Assembly: GCA_026018925.1 (NCBI GenBank)
Contig: JAKSZU010000004.1
Coordinates: 16,584,095 to 16,648,094, forward strand
Length of the DNA stretch: 64,000 nucleotides
From: Tupaia tana
Taxonomy: Eukaryota; Chordata; Mammalia; Scandentia; Tupaiidae
Direction: 5' to 3'
Position numbers and translations under genes: made by a program. Positions 47,833 through 59,214 of this stretch are shown one piece after another; within the stretch, counting starts at the first letter, position 1; every line of letters begins with the position of its first letter. The notes below the pieces were generated by a model. It saw only the letters and a program-made list of their open reading frames with translations, had not been told where the DNA came from and did not search any database.

Positions 47833-48111
47833 GGAATCAGCAGTTAGCTGGTAATGGCTATGTCACTGGACTCCCAAGTAGTCGACCGCGGCTTGAGTCC
47901 TGGACCCGGTGGCTTAAACTCATGCCAGGCACATGTGCGTGTGTGCCCAAGATCCTGAGAGAAGAATGGAGAAGAAGGGATTGCAGCGTGGCCATCCCCT
48001 CTCGGGGGTGATTTCTCGCTTTCTATCTCTCTGTCTCTCTCTGTCTTTCTGGCAAGCGCACATGCCCAATAAGAAAAAAAAAAAAAAAAAAAAACTCTCC
48101 AAAAAAAAAAA
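47833..48111 (+). mobile_element. L SINE, subfamily L1a
   Basis: Perfect target repeats AAGAGGAAGTCAT (47820, 48112). Two A-runs at the end. Confidence 0.94.
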
Positions 48112-48154
48112 AAGAGGAAGTCATACTAGATTAGGGTGGGCCATAAATATGACT

Positions 48155-48400
48155 GGTTGTTTTTTTGGTTTGTTTTGTTTTGTTTGGCCAGAGGGTGTGT
48201 GTGCTCACTGGAGAGAAAGAGGGAGAGAGGGAAAGGGAAAGTGAGAAAATACCTTCCATGGAGAATGGTCACACTGTAATCCCTTCGCTATTTCTTCTTC
48301 CTTTTGGGATTTTGGGCATGCACACACATGTACCTGGTGTGTTTCTCAAGCTGCTGGGTCTGGAACCTGAATTGTACAATTGACCATATGGAATCTAATG
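48155..48400 (-). mobile_element. W SINE
   Basis: GGCCAGAGGGTGTGTGTGCT to GACCATATGGAATCTAATG. Confidence 0.83.
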
Positions 48401-48529
48401 AGTAGAGATCCAAATACCTAACAACAAACAAATTAGTCCCCCACACCAAAAAATTATCAATGAAAATGTCAATAGTACTGAAGCTGAGAAACTGTTTGCT
48501 ACTGAGACTTGCTATCTGGTAAGAGTGCA

Positions 48530-48700
48530 TCATTTCACTGACCCTCACAATAACTCTATATGGTATGTACTGTCCTCTATCCGCACTTCATAGATGAGAA
48601 GACTGAGGCTCTAAGACTTTGAGTGACTTGTCCTAGACCACATATTTCTCAATAACTGGTGGAACTAGGGACAAATCTAAGTAAAACTCTCCCTAATATA
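48530..48700 (-). mobile_element. MIR
   Basis: CACTTCATAGATGAGAAGAC, TGAGGCTCTAAGACTTTG and GTGGAACTAGGGACAAATC are standard antisense MIR core motifs. Confidence 0.85.
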
Positions 48701-48769
48701 TGATAGTTCTCATTATGTCCTAAAACAGGGCTCCCGAATTCTAGCAAGTTTTATCATTCTTTTCTCTCT

Positions 48770-48997
48770 TTTTTTAATTTATTTTTTTCACCAAAGAGAG
48801 ACAGATAGACAGAAAGACAACCACCCTCCATATGGTCTCACATTATAATCCTTTCTCCAGCCTTCCCAACCAGGACCAGGGGAACACAAGCGTGCACCTG
48901 ATATGCTCAGGTAGACCCAGGAGCCAAACCCTGATCTTCCACACGGCTGCCAGCATTACAGATCTATTGCTACTGCTGTGCCACCACGGCCAGGACC
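48770..48997 (-). mobile_element. Composite tRNA-7SL SINE
   Basis: Antisense copy: GCCAAACCCTGATCTTCCAC (B-box side), TGCTGTGCCACCACGGCCAG (head end), CAAGCGTGCACCTGATATGC (7SL-like side). Diverged. Confidence 0.6.
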
Positions 48998-49009
48998 CAG
49001 TGACTTTTC

Positions 49010-50149
49010 CTATTTGATGACTGACTTTATCAGAAAACTCACTGTACACCCTTCACATGCCAGGTCCTTGACTGAATGGTGGAAACAGTAAACAAGCCAG
49101 AGCTCCTGCCCTAAAGGAGTTCATAGTCTAGTGGGGAGAAAAACATGGGCACCATCTCCCCTAAAAACACGGTTGCAGAAGATAACTATCACATTGGTTT
49201 CCTACCACAAGACAGTTTCAAAGTCTTTGAGAAAACATCCATTTTCATACCACTCCCAAATTTTGTCTAAAATCTAAATTTTAGTCTATAACGGGCAAAG
49301 TTTGCTATGAAAATTTCAGTGTTAGCCCTATGCCACTCAAATGATTGGCAGTTCCAAACTTAACAAGTGGAGTTTTACTTTGTATAGGAGTATGTAAATG
49401 TTGCACAATTACTGTATGTAAAAGTGAGTGTAAATTGGACAGCGGTATTCGTGAAAAGGCCAACAATGAAATCTCCTCTCTTATCTAGAGAAAATGCTTG
49501 TCAATTGTATCTGAATTAATAACAAGGTATCGCTGATGAAACAGCAGAATGAAAGTTAGTACCACTGAACTTCCCTCAGCCTTTCGGAAGTTTGGAATGA
49601 AGACCGGCAAGGTCATTAAGTTCTCTCTGTGCGCACAGGATGGATGTGTTAGTCCCAAACCATCTATAATAGATGGGTGTCTAGTCTAGCCTGAGAAATC
49701 TGCTCATACTATGATCACTCCACAGCCCCCCTTGACGGTTCTTAAGTGTTCTTAGAATTTAAATGTTGATTAAATCCAAAACGCGCCAACTTATTTCCAA
49801 AGCCCCAACAATGGCAGGCAGGGTCTGCTGTCATTGATCAGTCACCTGGCCCTTCCTTGCCAGATTCTCATCTTTCATGCCAGGCACTTGCCAATGTCAG
49901 ACTACTTCCTTTCTCTCCTAATTGCCACACTTTCTTCTTAGTCTTACATCACCTCTCCTTTCCTTTCTATCCACACAGTGCCTCTCTTTTTCAGAGTACT
50001 TGACTCTCAGTCTCTCCTCTTGGCTTTTTGCAAATTTTGGACTATTTGCATGTACGTAACGTGATAGCCTGGGGAAGAGATCCAAGTCTAAACATGGAAT
50101 TCATTTATGTTTCATGTACATGTTATACACGTATCCTAAAAGGTAACTT
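49010..50149. other. Long SINE-free stretch
   Basis: 1.1 kb without SINEs. An old repeat fragment may lie at 49060-49150 (CTGCCCTAAAGGAGTTCATA). No gene recognised. Confidence 0.45.
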
Positions 50150-50389
50150 GTCTTTTCTTTTGCTTTAGAGCATGTGTGCTCACCAGAGAAAGAGAGGAAA
50201 ATTGAGAAATCGTCCCCGACTCCCAGAGAAAGGGCCACACTGTAATCCCTTCTCTTCTCCACCCTTCTCTTGGAAATTTGAGCATGCATGCACTTGGCAT
50301 GATTTTCAGGCTACCGAGTCCAAGACTTGAACTGCAGAGTGAGCTATGTGGGATCCAGCACCTTAACCTCCACACCACCTGCTGATCCC
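50150..50389 (-). mobile_element. L SINE
   Basis: TTTTGCTTTAGAGCATGTGT to CCACCTGCTGATCCC; flanked by AAAGGTAACTT / AAAGGTAATTT. Confidence 0.87.
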
Positions 50390-50579
50390 ACCTAAAGGTA
50401 ATTTTATACAACTATTATTTACACAATTTATTATTGCAGCATTTTGACTGTGACCTGTCAAATGAGGTTAGACTGTGGCATTATGTCATCATTCATAAAG
50501 GTTTTTCAGAGGCATTTTGGATTTACATTTTTTGGGCTAGGGTTACTCAACCCACATATGTAAAATCAAATAGCATATA

Positions 50580-50795
50580 TAGGTCCATGTGATCAAGAAG
50601 ATATGAATAAAAGATGACTATTCCTTGACGCATTATTCATGATATTAGAAAATTGGAAACAATCTAAATGTCCATCAGCAGGAGACTGGATAAATAAATT
50701 ATGGTATATTTATCCAGTGTGTGGCAGATGATAAAATTGGACTATTTTGGTCTCATTCCAAAGTGACATGCACAATCATCTGAAGAACTTGCAGA
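50580..50795 (+). mobile_element. Ancient L1M fragment (sense)
   Basis: GAAAATTGGAAACAATCTAA, ATGTCCATCAGCAGGAGACT, GGATAAATAAATTATGGTAT: the sense L1 motif around GTCCATCAACAGG...GGTATATTCAT. Confidence 0.75.
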
Positions 50796-50798
50796 TGA

Positions 50799-51045
50799 GT
50801 TTTGTTTTTGTTTTTGCTGTAGGGCATGTGCACTTACCAGAGACACACAGACGGAGAAAGAAAGAGAGAGGGAAAGTATGAAATCTCCCCCCCATGCTGC
50901 AATCTCTTCTCCTCCATTCTTTTGGGATTTGGGGTACACACGCACATGTACCCAGCATGTTTCTCAAGTCACCGGGTCCAGGACTCAGACCTCTCAGTCA
51001 GCCATGTGGAATCCGACACCTTAACCACCACATCACAAGCTGGCC
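50799..51045 (-). mobile_element. L SINE
   Basis: Flanked by ATGAGTTTTG / ATGAGCTTTTG; the C-run region is deleted. Confidence 0.85.
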
Positions 51046-51079
51046 TACTAATGAGCTTTTGAAGACCAGCCAGTTTGGC

Positions 51080-51322
51080 TTTGTTTTTCCAGGGGGCATG
51101 TGCACTCACCAGAAAGAGACAGAGAAGGAGAGGGAGGAAGCACCCCCACAGTGGTTCGTGGTTACGCTAAGATTCCTTCTCTTCCATTTCTCCACCCTGC
51201 CGGGATTTGGGACACATGCACACGTGTGTCTGGTGTGTTTTTCAAACAGCTAGGTCTGGGACTCAAACCATAGTAGACATTTGAGACCCAGCTCCCTTAA
51301 CCACTAGGGCTCGGGGCCAGCC
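51080..51322 (-). mobile_element. W SINE
   Basis: CCAGGGGGCATGTGCACTCA to GGGCTCGGGGCCAGCCC. Confidence 0.85.
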
Positions 51323-51430
51323 CACCTTGCGATAATTTTTTACTTTTCACCACAGAGAGGCTCACTAAAGGTTTGTGAGTTGGAGATGGAAAGCCGAGAG
51401 ATGCAGAGGTCCTATTAGAACTGGCCAGTG

Positions 51431-51600
51431 GGAGCCAGCAGGTGGCGTAGTGGTTAAGGGCAATGGACTCCCACATGGGTGACCGGGGTTTGGGTCTCAG
51501 ACCTGGCAGCTTGCTTTCTTACTTTCCCTCTCTTTCTCTGTCCCTCTCTAGTCAAATTAAAATAAATAAATAAAGTTAAATAAAATAATTTCTTAAAAAA
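51431..51600 (+). mobile_element. S SINE
   Basis: GGGAGCCAGCAGGTGGCGTA; flanked by GAACTGGCC / GAACTAGCC. Confidence 0.9.
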
Positions 51601-51640
<40 letters not shown>

Positions 51641-51641
51641 A
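51598..51641. repeat. (GAAA)n microsatellite
   Basis: Ten GAAA units at the end of an S SINE tail. Confidence 0.93.
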
Positions 51642-52071
51642 CGAACTAGCCGATGCTCTCATGAACTGGACAGGGCAAAGGATGCGGGAGTGAGCCTCAT
51701 GTGTGAGAGTTGCTGCAGGATCATTGTAAATCCTATAGATTTTGCCCAAGGAGAACCCCTGGAGGAATAAAGAACGCTTAGTCTCCAGATGCCTAGGGGC
51801 TTAAGGGGTAGGAATTATTAGAGACCAGCTGGAAGAGAAGTTGTCACTGACTTGCCAAAGATACCACTGAAGACTCTCTATTAAGGGACAGGCCAATGAA
51901 TCCAAATAACTCATAAAATAGAAAGTCAGATTCAAATACCTCCCAAGATTATATTTTGGAACTTAATAAAGACCACTAAGAATGATACAAAAAGTTATGG
52001 GGCCTACCCTAAATTTTACCTAGGAGCAAGGGAAGAACAGTTCTTTAGGATACATTTAAAATGGCATTGGA
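51642..52071. other. Unassigned sequence
   Basis: Nothing recognised. Confidence 0.5.
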
Positions 52072-52252
52072 GGGTCTGGCAGGTGGATTCCCATATGGCC
52101 AACCACGGTTTGAGTCCCGGACTTGGTTGCTTGCTCTCTCGCTTTCCCTCTCTCTCTCCCTGTCTCTGTCTTGTCAATTAAAAATAATAATAATAAAATA
52201 ATAGTGATGAATGAAATTAAATAAAAAATTCTTTTTAAAATATTTTTAAAAT
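52072..52252 (+). mobile_element. S SINE lacking its A box
   Basis: GGGTCTGGCAGGTGG runs straight into ATTCCCATATGGCC: the A-box half of the head is deleted. Confidence 0.85.
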
Positions 52253-52253
52253 A

Positions 52254-52505
52254 GGGACCAGCGGTTGTCATAATGGCTACGTCACTGGACTCCCATGTTG
52301 TCGACTGCGGTTCTAGTTCCGGACCCGGTGGGTTAAACTCACACCAGGCGCGTGTGCGTGCGTGCCCAAGATCCCAAGAGAAAAATGAAGAAGGGATTGC
52401 AGCATGGCCGTCCCCCCTGGGGGGTGATTTCTCGCTTTCTGTCTCTCTGTCTGTCTTTCTGGTGAGTGCACGCACCTTATAGCAAAAACCTCTCCAAAAA
52501 AAATT
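52254..52505 (+). mobile_element. L SINE in tandem with the previous S
   Basis: GGGACCAGCGGTTGTCATAA; the pair is bracketed by TGGCATTGGA (52061, 52521). Confidence 0.9.
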
Positions 52506-52565
52506 AAAAAATAAATAAACTGGCATTGGAAAACAAAAATAAAGTTTCTTTAAAATGATCTCCCA

Positions 52566-52812
52566 GGCCAGCCAGTGGTCTAGTGATTAAGGTGGCTGGA
52601 TCCCACGTGGCTAACCACATGGTTCGGGTCCCAGACCCAGCAGCTTCGGAATGCTCCAGGTGTAGGTGCACGCCCAAAGCCCAAAAGGAAGGAGAGATGG
52701 AGGAAAAGGGATTGTGGCATGACTGTTCCCCATGTGGGGGCGATGCTTTCTTGCTTTTTTGCTTTCTCTCTGTCTCTCTGGGGAGCACACACACACACAC
52801 TTTGGAAGAAAA
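52566..52812 (+). mobile_element. W SINE
   Basis: GGCCAGCCAGTGGTCTAGTG, GGTGGCTGGATCCCACGT. Confidence 0.87.
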
Positions 52813-52887
52813 AAGTCCTCAAATATTACATTTGTTCAACAGCATATTGATTACAATTGAGATGCTACACAGTCTGTAAAATGATTT

Positions 52888-53055
52888 TTTTATGTAATTA
52901 TTTATTTAATTTTATTTATTTATTCATTTATTTTCATTTGACCAGAGAGAGACAGAGAAAGAGTGAGAAAGCAAGCTGCCAGGTCCGGGACTTGAACCTT
53001 AGTCAGCCATGTGGGAGTGTCCAGCACCTTAACCACCATGCCACCTGCTGGTCCC
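52888..53055 (-). mobile_element. S SINE
   Basis: Perfect 20-bp target repeats CACAGTCTGTAAAATGATTT (52868-52887, 53056-53075). Confidence 0.96.
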
Positions 53056-53126
53056 CACAGTCTGTAAAATGATTTAAACTAGAGGAGTGTACATGAACAT
53101 AGATGAATCTCAAAACTACAATGTTG
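53056..53126 (+). mobile_element. Small L1M fragment
   Basis: GTACATGAACATAGATGAAT and CTCAAAACTACAATGTTG resemble the L1 ACATGGATGAATCTCAAAAACATAATG segment. It is cut by SINEs on both sides. Confidence 0.45.
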
Positions 53127-53390
53127 GGGGAACCAGCAGTTAGCATAATGGCTATGTCGCTGGACTCCCACGTAGTCGTCGACCGTGGTTCGCGTCCCAG
53201 ACCCGGTGGCTTAAAACTCACACCGGGCGAGTGTGCGTGCGTGCCCAAGATCCCGAGAGGAGAATGGAGGAGAAGGGATTGCAGCGTGGCCATGCCCCCT
53301 GGGGGGTGATTTCTCACTTTCTATCTCTCTGTCTCTCTCTTTGTCTGGCGAGCGCACTCGCCCTATAGCAAAAACCTCTAAAAAAAGAGA
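53127..53390 (+). mobile_element. L SINE (L1b) with a 3-bp duplication
   Basis: GTAGTCGTCGACCG has one extra GTC relative to other copies; B box GGTTCGCGTCC. Confidence 0.94.
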
Positions 53391-53694
53391 TTAAGGTAAG
53401 TGGTTTTGGGAAAAGCAATGTCAGTGGGTGGTAGGAGCAAGGACCTAACAAATAATAGCAGTGAGAAGTGAAGGGAGGTACTATTGCAGATTAATCTTAA
53501 AGGCTTGCAAGGCCCCCACCCATTATTTAAGCCCTGAGCCAAGTGAAACAGGTCGCTGTGCCCAGACAGAGCCGACTTGCTCCCTGCGCTGACATCTGCT
53601 GTCGGTCCTGCTCCCTGGGACTGAGAACTGTGGCGACCATTCCCTGACAGCAGCTGCAGTCATAGCCACTACGTACAGAAAGTCTGTCACACGC
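53391..53694. other. Unassigned sequence
   Basis: Nothing recognised. Confidence 0.5.
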
Positions 53695-53905
53695 CGGGAA
53701 TCGTACAGACACTATTTTACTCAGTCATCACAACAGATTTAGGAAGTAGGTATTGTTATTCTCATTTTACAAATGAAAAAATTGAACTTAAATGTCACAT
53801 TCAAGGTCACTCAGAAAATGGTGGAGCTGGGATTTAAACCCAAGTTCATTTGGCCCTAAAATACATCTTTCTATTCCAGCAATCTGACCCGCTGTTCCCA
53901 CCCTG
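53695..53905 (-). mobile_element. MIR
   Basis: TACTCAGTCATCACAACAG, CTCATTTTACAAATGAAAAA, TCAAGGTCACTCAGAAAATG and GGGATTTAAACCCAAGTTC make a near-complete antisense MIR. Confidence 0.9.
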
Positions 53906-53965
53906 GGCCTGATACATGGCTTCAGCTTCTGTTCTCTGACCCAGCTCAAATGTCAACTTCATTTT

Positions 53966-54215
53966 CTTTTTGTAAAGTTTTTGTCATAGGGCACACACAT
54001 TTGCCAGAGAGAGACAGTGAGGGAGAAAGTGAGAAATCACCAGAAGGGGGATGATGGCCATGCTGCAATTACTTCTCATCTATTCTCCTCCTGAGATTTT
54101 GGGCACGCACACACATGCACCAGGTGTGATTTTCAAGCCTCCAGGTCCAGGACTCAAACCACAGTCAACCATGTGGGAATTCAGTGCAGTTACCACTACA
54201 CCACCTGCTGGCTGG
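53966..54215 (-). mobile_element. L SINE
   Basis: AAGTTTTTGTCATAGGGCAC to CACCTGCTGGCTGGCC. Confidence 0.87.
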
Positions 54216-54520
54216 CCTCTTCTTTTCTAACCCATTGCAATTCGTTCATTCAAACAGCTGAGGTCGTAACAGAAGGTATAGGCACTCTACTTATACGCCC
54301 TTGGCCAGGCCCAAAGTACCTGCAGCTTCAGAGGGCTGTGGGTTGCGGATGCTCGTGTCTCGAACACCTGCGTCTCTCAGCTGAGGCTTCATCTGACAGG
54401 AGGACTCAGCCTGAGTGCAAGGTGGACAGGGTGGCAGGAAATTAGCAACCTCAGCAGAAGTCCTCAACCAGCTGGGATGGAAACTGATGGAAGAGACCTC
54501 AGTTTCCCCACCTTTGGTTG

Positions 54521-54770
54521 CCTTTTTTTTTGAGAGGTTTTTTGCTATAGGGCACATGTGCTCGCCAGAAAGAGACAGAGAGACAGAAAGCGAAAAATCA
54601 CCCCCTGGGGGGTGGCCACGCCGCCCTCCCTTCTCCTCCGTTCTCCTCTCGGGATCCTGGCACGCATGCACATGAGCCCAGTGTGAGTTTAAGCCATGGG
54701 GTCCAGGACTCATATTGCGGTTGGCTACATGGGAGTCCAGCAACATAGCCATTACGCCAACTGCTGGTCC
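54521..54770 (-). mobile_element. L SINE, subfamily L1a
   Basis: GAGAGGTTTTTTGCTATAGG to CAACTGCTGGTCC; GAGTTTAAGCC junction. Confidence 0.92.
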
Positions 54771-54779
54771 TGACAATTA

Positions 54780-55003
54780 TTTTTCTTTAAGTTTGTTGAT
54801 GTATTTTCTGAGAGAGAGAGGCACTCTCAGCAGGGCCTCACACTGTGACCTCCCCAAGTCCTGTAGCTAGCCAAGATCACAGTACGCCTATGGGCATGCC
54901 ACAGCGTTCAGGCAGACTTCAGGATGGGAACCTACATCTTCCCACATGGCTCCAGCATCTGTGCGTGAGCGCCCCTGCTACCGTGTCACCGCCGCGGGGC
55001 CTT
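54780..55003 (-). mobile_element. Composite tRNA-7SL SINE
   Basis: Minus strand: GGCGGTGACACGGTAGCAGG head, B box TAGGTTCCCATCC, GTGGCATGCCCATAGGCGTA, GACTTGGGGAGGTCACAGTG, AGGCCCTGCTGAGAGTGCC and CTCTCTCTCTCA. Confidence 0.65.
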
Positions 55004-55600
55004 GGTGGGATAATCCCAGATACAGTCTACACATACCCTCAGAAGGAATCGCAGGAAGGAACCCCAGGTGTCCCAGCTGTAGCCTCTCGGTAGTGTACCT
55101 CATTGCCTTTCTTTCCTTTTCTCCCTTTCTTCTCACTCTCCTTCTCCTTGGGCTTCATCCCCTCCTTGGGTTCACCCTCCACTGAGCTACTTGAGCTTGT
55201 CTCGGGGTAGGCGTGAGGCAACCCCAGTTAAGACAGAGGTCCTCCTGGGCGGCTGGCAAAGCTCTCTCGCAGGCCCGGGGCACAGCTCTGCTCCCTCTTC
55301 TCCACCGCCTTTGCCTCATCTCCCGCTGGCCTTTGTCCTGTCCTCTGAGCCTTCTAATTGCAGGTCCAGGCCCACTTTGAGCCGCTCCAAGTTGATGCTC
55401 TGCTCTTCTTTGTCCTCTTTGTTCCCAAACACGCCAGAACTGCTCATTAAATGTCTGCTGAATGGGCCAAGTTGTTCAAAGTCCTTACCTCTTAACTGAT
55501 GAATCCTCATCATCTCCTAGGAAACCCGTATTATCCCTAGATTGAGAACTATTTACAGGTGCTAAAATCAAAACACATAAAGGTTATAAAAAAGAATAAC
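55004..55600. other. Unassigned sequence with two short open frames
   Basis: Minus-strand frames of 60 and 65 aa (55039-55221, 55316-55513) are Lys/Glu-rich but unrecognised; the second overlaps an L2/MIR-like AGCAGACATTTAATGAGCAG. Confidence 0.4.
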
Positions 55601-55614
55601 TTCTTCCCCACTTT

Positions 55615-55855
55615 TTTTTTTAAGAGAGATTTTTGCTATAGGGCATGTGTGTGCACTGGAGAGACAGAGTCAGAAAGACAGAAAGCAAGAAAGCACCCCC
55701 CAAAGGCTGTGGCCACACTACAATCCCTTCTTCTCCATTCTCCCCGGCATGCACATGCTCCCAGCGTTGACTTTAAGCCAGCGGGTTCAGGACTTGAACT
55801 GCAGTCGACTACATGGGAGGCCAGCGATGTAACCATTTTGCCATCTGCTGTTCCC
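55615..55855 (-). mobile_element. L SINE
   Basis: Perfect target repeats CTTCTTCCCCACTTT (55600, 55856); body shortened (CCCCGGCATGCACATG). Confidence 0.94.
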
Positions 55856-56105
55856 CTTCTTCCCCACTTTGAACCAGATACTGGCTGGGAAGATAATCCA
55901 ACCATGTGTTAGACATTTGCATGTTAATTCTGACAGTTTTTTATGAAAAACTGTTTAAATAGGTTGGATGCTTTTACTTAGGGTGTGTAGATGAACTGAA
56001 CTAATTATTAATTAATTTCTGCTTACTAATAAAATGCAAATGCATTGCCTGGCATGAATACAAACAAGCTAGTCCAGGACCAGAGCCATCTAAGAGAAAC
56101 ATGTC

Positions 56106-56255
56106 AAGGCCAGCAGATGGCGTGGTGGTGTAGGTGTTGGACTTCCACATGGTCAACCATGGTTCAAGTACCAGTCTCACTTTCCCTCTGTCTTTCTGTC
56201 TCTCTCTGATGAACATGTGTGCCTTGTAGAAAAATATTTTTAAAAACAATAAAAT
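56106..56255 (+). mobile_element. S SINE
   Basis: AAGGCCAGCAGATGGCGTGG; deletion after the B box (AAGTACCAGTCTCACTTTCC). Confidence 0.85.
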
Positions 56256-56257
56256 AA

Positions 56258-56515
56258 GGGACCAGCAGTTGGCATAATGGCTATGTGGCTGGACTCCCAT
56301 GTAGCCTACTGCGGTTTGAGTCCCAGACCCAGTGGCTTAAACTCACATTGGGTGCATATGCGTGCGTGCCCAAGATCCTCAGAGGAGACTGGAAGAGAAG
56401 GGATTGCAGCATGGCCATCCCCCCAGGAGGTGATTTCTCACTTTCTGTTTCTGTCTCTGTCTTTCTGGCGAGTGCGTGTGCCCTATAGCAAAAATAAATA
56501 AATAAATAATTCTTT
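56258..56515 (+). mobile_element. L SINE, subfamily L1a, in tandem
   Basis: GGGACCAGCAGTTGGCATAA directly after the S tail. Confidence 0.92.
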
Positions 56516-56597
56516 TTAAGAAAATTATTAAAGAGAAATGTCCTGTTTCCAGTGAGGGGCCTTCATGAGACAGCATAGAGTGGTAGACTAGGGCATG

Positions 56598-56838
56598 GTT
56601 TGTTTGTTGGCCAGAGGGCTGTGTGCTCACCACGAGAGACAGAGAGAGAAAATGGTCATGCTGCAGTCCTTCTTCCATTTCTCCATCTATCAGGATTTGG
56701 CTTGCATGTGCACATGCCCAGCGTGTTTTTCAAGACTCTGGGGTCAGGATTTTCTGAGACCAGGACTTGAACTGTGGTTAGCCCCACAGGATGTAGCTCC
56801 CCATGCACTACGTTGAACCTCGATGCTGCAGGATCGGC
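56598..56838 (-). mobile_element. W SINE
   Basis: GGCCAGAGGGCTGTGTGCTC to TGCTGCAGGATCGGCC. Confidence 0.83.
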
Positions 56839-57779
56839 CCAAGAGCCTGGGTGTTGAAACCAGCCTACCTCTGTCTTCATCCTGACTCTACCACTTACAG
56901 CCATGTGGCCTGCAACCATTTACCCCCTCTACTTCTCACTGGCCTTGCCTGAACTAGAATGGAGGTGATACTTGTACCTACTTCATAAGGTTGCTGCTTT
57001 TGAGATACGGGTGGAGATCAAGTTGCTGTTGGGTTTGGCTTATCCCTCCTGGCTTCTCACCGCCATCTGCTTCCTCCTGCCCCAGCAAAGAGCACCTACT
57101 CAGTGCCGTTCTTTCCTACACTTCCCTCTTCCTTCCCCTAACCAGCCACTCCCCACCTCACTCCTCTTCCCTCACTCCCCTGGGTCCAGCCCAGTCTCTC
57201 TCTCTCCATCCTTCGCTTGTGCCCCAGTCCCTCCAACACACTCCCTATCTCCCTCTGCCTATGTCACCTTCCTCCTCCAGTTTGAGGACACAGGTAGAAG
57301 AGGAGAAATATATTTGTAGGTCGCAGAACGGAAGTTCAAGAAGGTACAAGGGAATTACTAAGGAGCAAGGCAAAGGAGGGCAGGTCAGTGCAGAGGATGT
57401 CTAGGACAGGTGGGAGGGAGGGTTAGAAAGTAAGGCAACCCCAGCAAATGGGACTCACCAAGAGTTTCCTGGCAGAGGAAGCACTAGCCACGACCCTTAT
57501 TCTCCTTAAGGCAGTGCTCTGCTTGTCCTAGCCCGGTGCCCGAGGCACACGTCTCATTCCAGGTGTCTAGAAGAGTACTTGAACTAGAGTCAACTGTCTT
57601 TTGCCCAGATAAAGGTGGCAGCGGCTCGGCTCTTCTAGTTTGCAGTCCGCCCCGATCTTGCAGGATCGTCGTGGCTATATCCGGGAAGTGAGAGATAAGA
57701 ACACCCCGTTTCTGATCAGTAAAACACTGGCTGTAGATCTCATTTAGATTACAACTCCTAGCATCACATCTAGCAGTAC
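56839..57779. other. Unassigned, partly C/T-rich sequence
   Basis: Open frames of 115 and 137 aa at 56972-57404 overlap in different frames over a C/T-rich stretch and are not convincing genes. A small CpG-bearing patch lies at 57610-57690. Confidence 0.45.
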
Positions 57780-58095
57780 CGCACTAGGAGAAAGTGGTGT
57801 CAGAAAGACCTAAGTTCAATTTTCAGCTCTGCTACTCACTAGCTATGTGACTTTTTTTTTAAGATTTATTTAATTTATTATTATTTCTAAATTTCTATAG
57901 GGCACGTGTGTTCATCAGAGAGAGAGAAAAGGAAAGTAAGAAAGCAAGCCTCTAGGTCTGGGACTAGAACTGCAGTCAGCCATGTGGGAGTCCAGCACCT
58001 TAACCGTCACGCCCTCTGCTGGCCCAGCTGTATGACTGAATAAATCATTTAACCTCTCTGAGTCTGTTTCCTCCTGGAGCTTCTGTGCCCACCGA
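57780..58095 (+). mobile_element. MIR split by an S SINE
   Basis: GACCTAAGTTCAATTTTCAG, CTCTGCTACTCACTAGC then, after 57853-58024, AAATCATTTAACCTCTCTGA and GTCTGTTTCCTC. Sense MIR; the SINE target repeats (TAGCTATGTGACT, CAGCTGTATGACT) mark the joint. Confidence 0.85.
57853..58024 (-). mobile_element. S SINE in MIR
   Basis: AAGATTTATTTAATTTATTA to CCCTCTGCTGGCCC, with an L-like CTATAGGGCACGTGTGTTCA. Confidence 0.92.
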
Positions 58096-58324
58096 AGGGG
58101 TTTTAGGAAGAACGAGAGATGAGCTGTGATCCACAGCACGATGAGGACATGCTGATCTGTTCGTCTCTGCTGTTCAATGACCCTGTCCTGACACAGAAAT
58201 AAAGCACTGTACTGAATCCAGGGACAGTGGCACCCTAACTAAACGTGCCTGAGGTCCTCAGGTCCCACAGGCCAAAGGCGCTGGTGTGAAGTGAAAGTTT
58301 CAACAGTATCGATGGTGTCCCCTG

Positions 58325-58490
58325 AAGAGTTTGCCACAGCGGTTCTCAGTTTTAATGCACCTCCGAGTCACCTGGGATCTTGTTAAACAGCAAGTTCTCG
58401 TTCGGCAGTTCCAGCTGAAGGCCTGACAAACTCCCTAGGTGATGCTGAGATTTGCTGGGCTGTGAACTTCCTTTTGAGTAGCAAGTCTAA
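58325..58490 (+). mobile_element. MER5-like hAT MITE
   Basis: GCGGTTCTCAGTTTTAATGC, GAGTCACCTGGGATCTTG and CTCCCTAGGTGATGCTGAG follow MER5-type non-autonomous hAT elements. Confidence 0.75.
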
Positions 58491-58712
58491 GAAGGGGTCA
58501 GCCGCCTTTTTCTGTGAAAAGTCAGATAGTAAGTATCATGGGCTTTATCAACTGTAGAGTCTCCACCCCAACTGCCTGACTGCCATTTGAGAAAAGCAGC
58601 CATAGACAATATGCAAACTAACCGGCACACTTGTAAAGCCATCTTTACAAAGAGGGGCAGATTGGATCTGGCCTGTGGGCCACAGTTTGCCTACCCCTGG
58701 GCTGTAACGTAT
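58490..58712 (+). mobile_element. hAT-like element (TCTGTRAAR family), near full length
   Basis: GGGGTCAGCCGCCTTTTTCT, AGCAGCCATAGACAATATGC, TGGCCTGTGGGCCACAG and TTTGCCTACCCCTGG: the two ends (GGGGTCAGC, TACCCCTG) are imperfect inverted repeats of a common old mammalian DNA element whose exact name I cannot give. Confidence 0.7.
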
Positions 58713-58719
58713 TTAAAAT

Positions 58720-58925
58720 CACGGCCCAGCTGCAGCAGTGCATGCTGAACGCTGCCTCTTGGCAGGCTGAGCCACCCGGAAGGTCTGGCTCAAGGTCCAG
58801 CCCACCCTAAAAGAACGAGGCACATCAGTGCAACACCACTAATCTTAGCAACTTGGGAGGTTGAGGCAGGAGGATTGCAACACAGTGAAACCCAATCAAA
58901 ACCCAAAAAACCACACCACACACAC
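58720..58925 (+). mobile_element. Alu-like 7SL-derived relic
   Basis: CCACTAATCTTAGCAACTTG, GGAGGTTGAGGCAGGAGGAT and TGCAACACAGTGAAACCC repeat the 7SL Alu-domain pattern and share GATTGCAACACAGTGA with the copy at 21895. Confidence 0.7.
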
Positions 58926-59214
58926 ATAATAAAATTAGTATATCATTCTCATAATGGACATGCATGAGTTTGCCTCCCAAGCTCCCAATAATACTCTCAT
59001 ATATGGTAACTTCCCCTTCCTACAGACCCACCTCCCATAATCTAAATGGTTCAAGAAGCAGAGCACCCACTGCCAGTTTCCCACAAAGGGACTCAGATTC
59101 CGAACTCAAGCTGATGGTTCAGGGTCAAAGTCACACTGCAGACCTGGGCTTTGAAGGAAGCCGCTGCTCCTTCCAAGAAGAGGAAATTGAATCAGAGTAC
59201 CAACCAGTATTTTT

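Noticed and set aside
55316..55513. 65-aa Lys/Glu-rich minus-strand frame
   Set aside because: Protein-like composition but unrecognised, short, and overlaps an L2/MIR-like stretch; not enough to call a gene.
56991..57404. 137-aa open frame
   Set aside because: Pro/Ser-rich translation of a C/T-rich tract and overlapping a different-frame ORF; no support as a gene.
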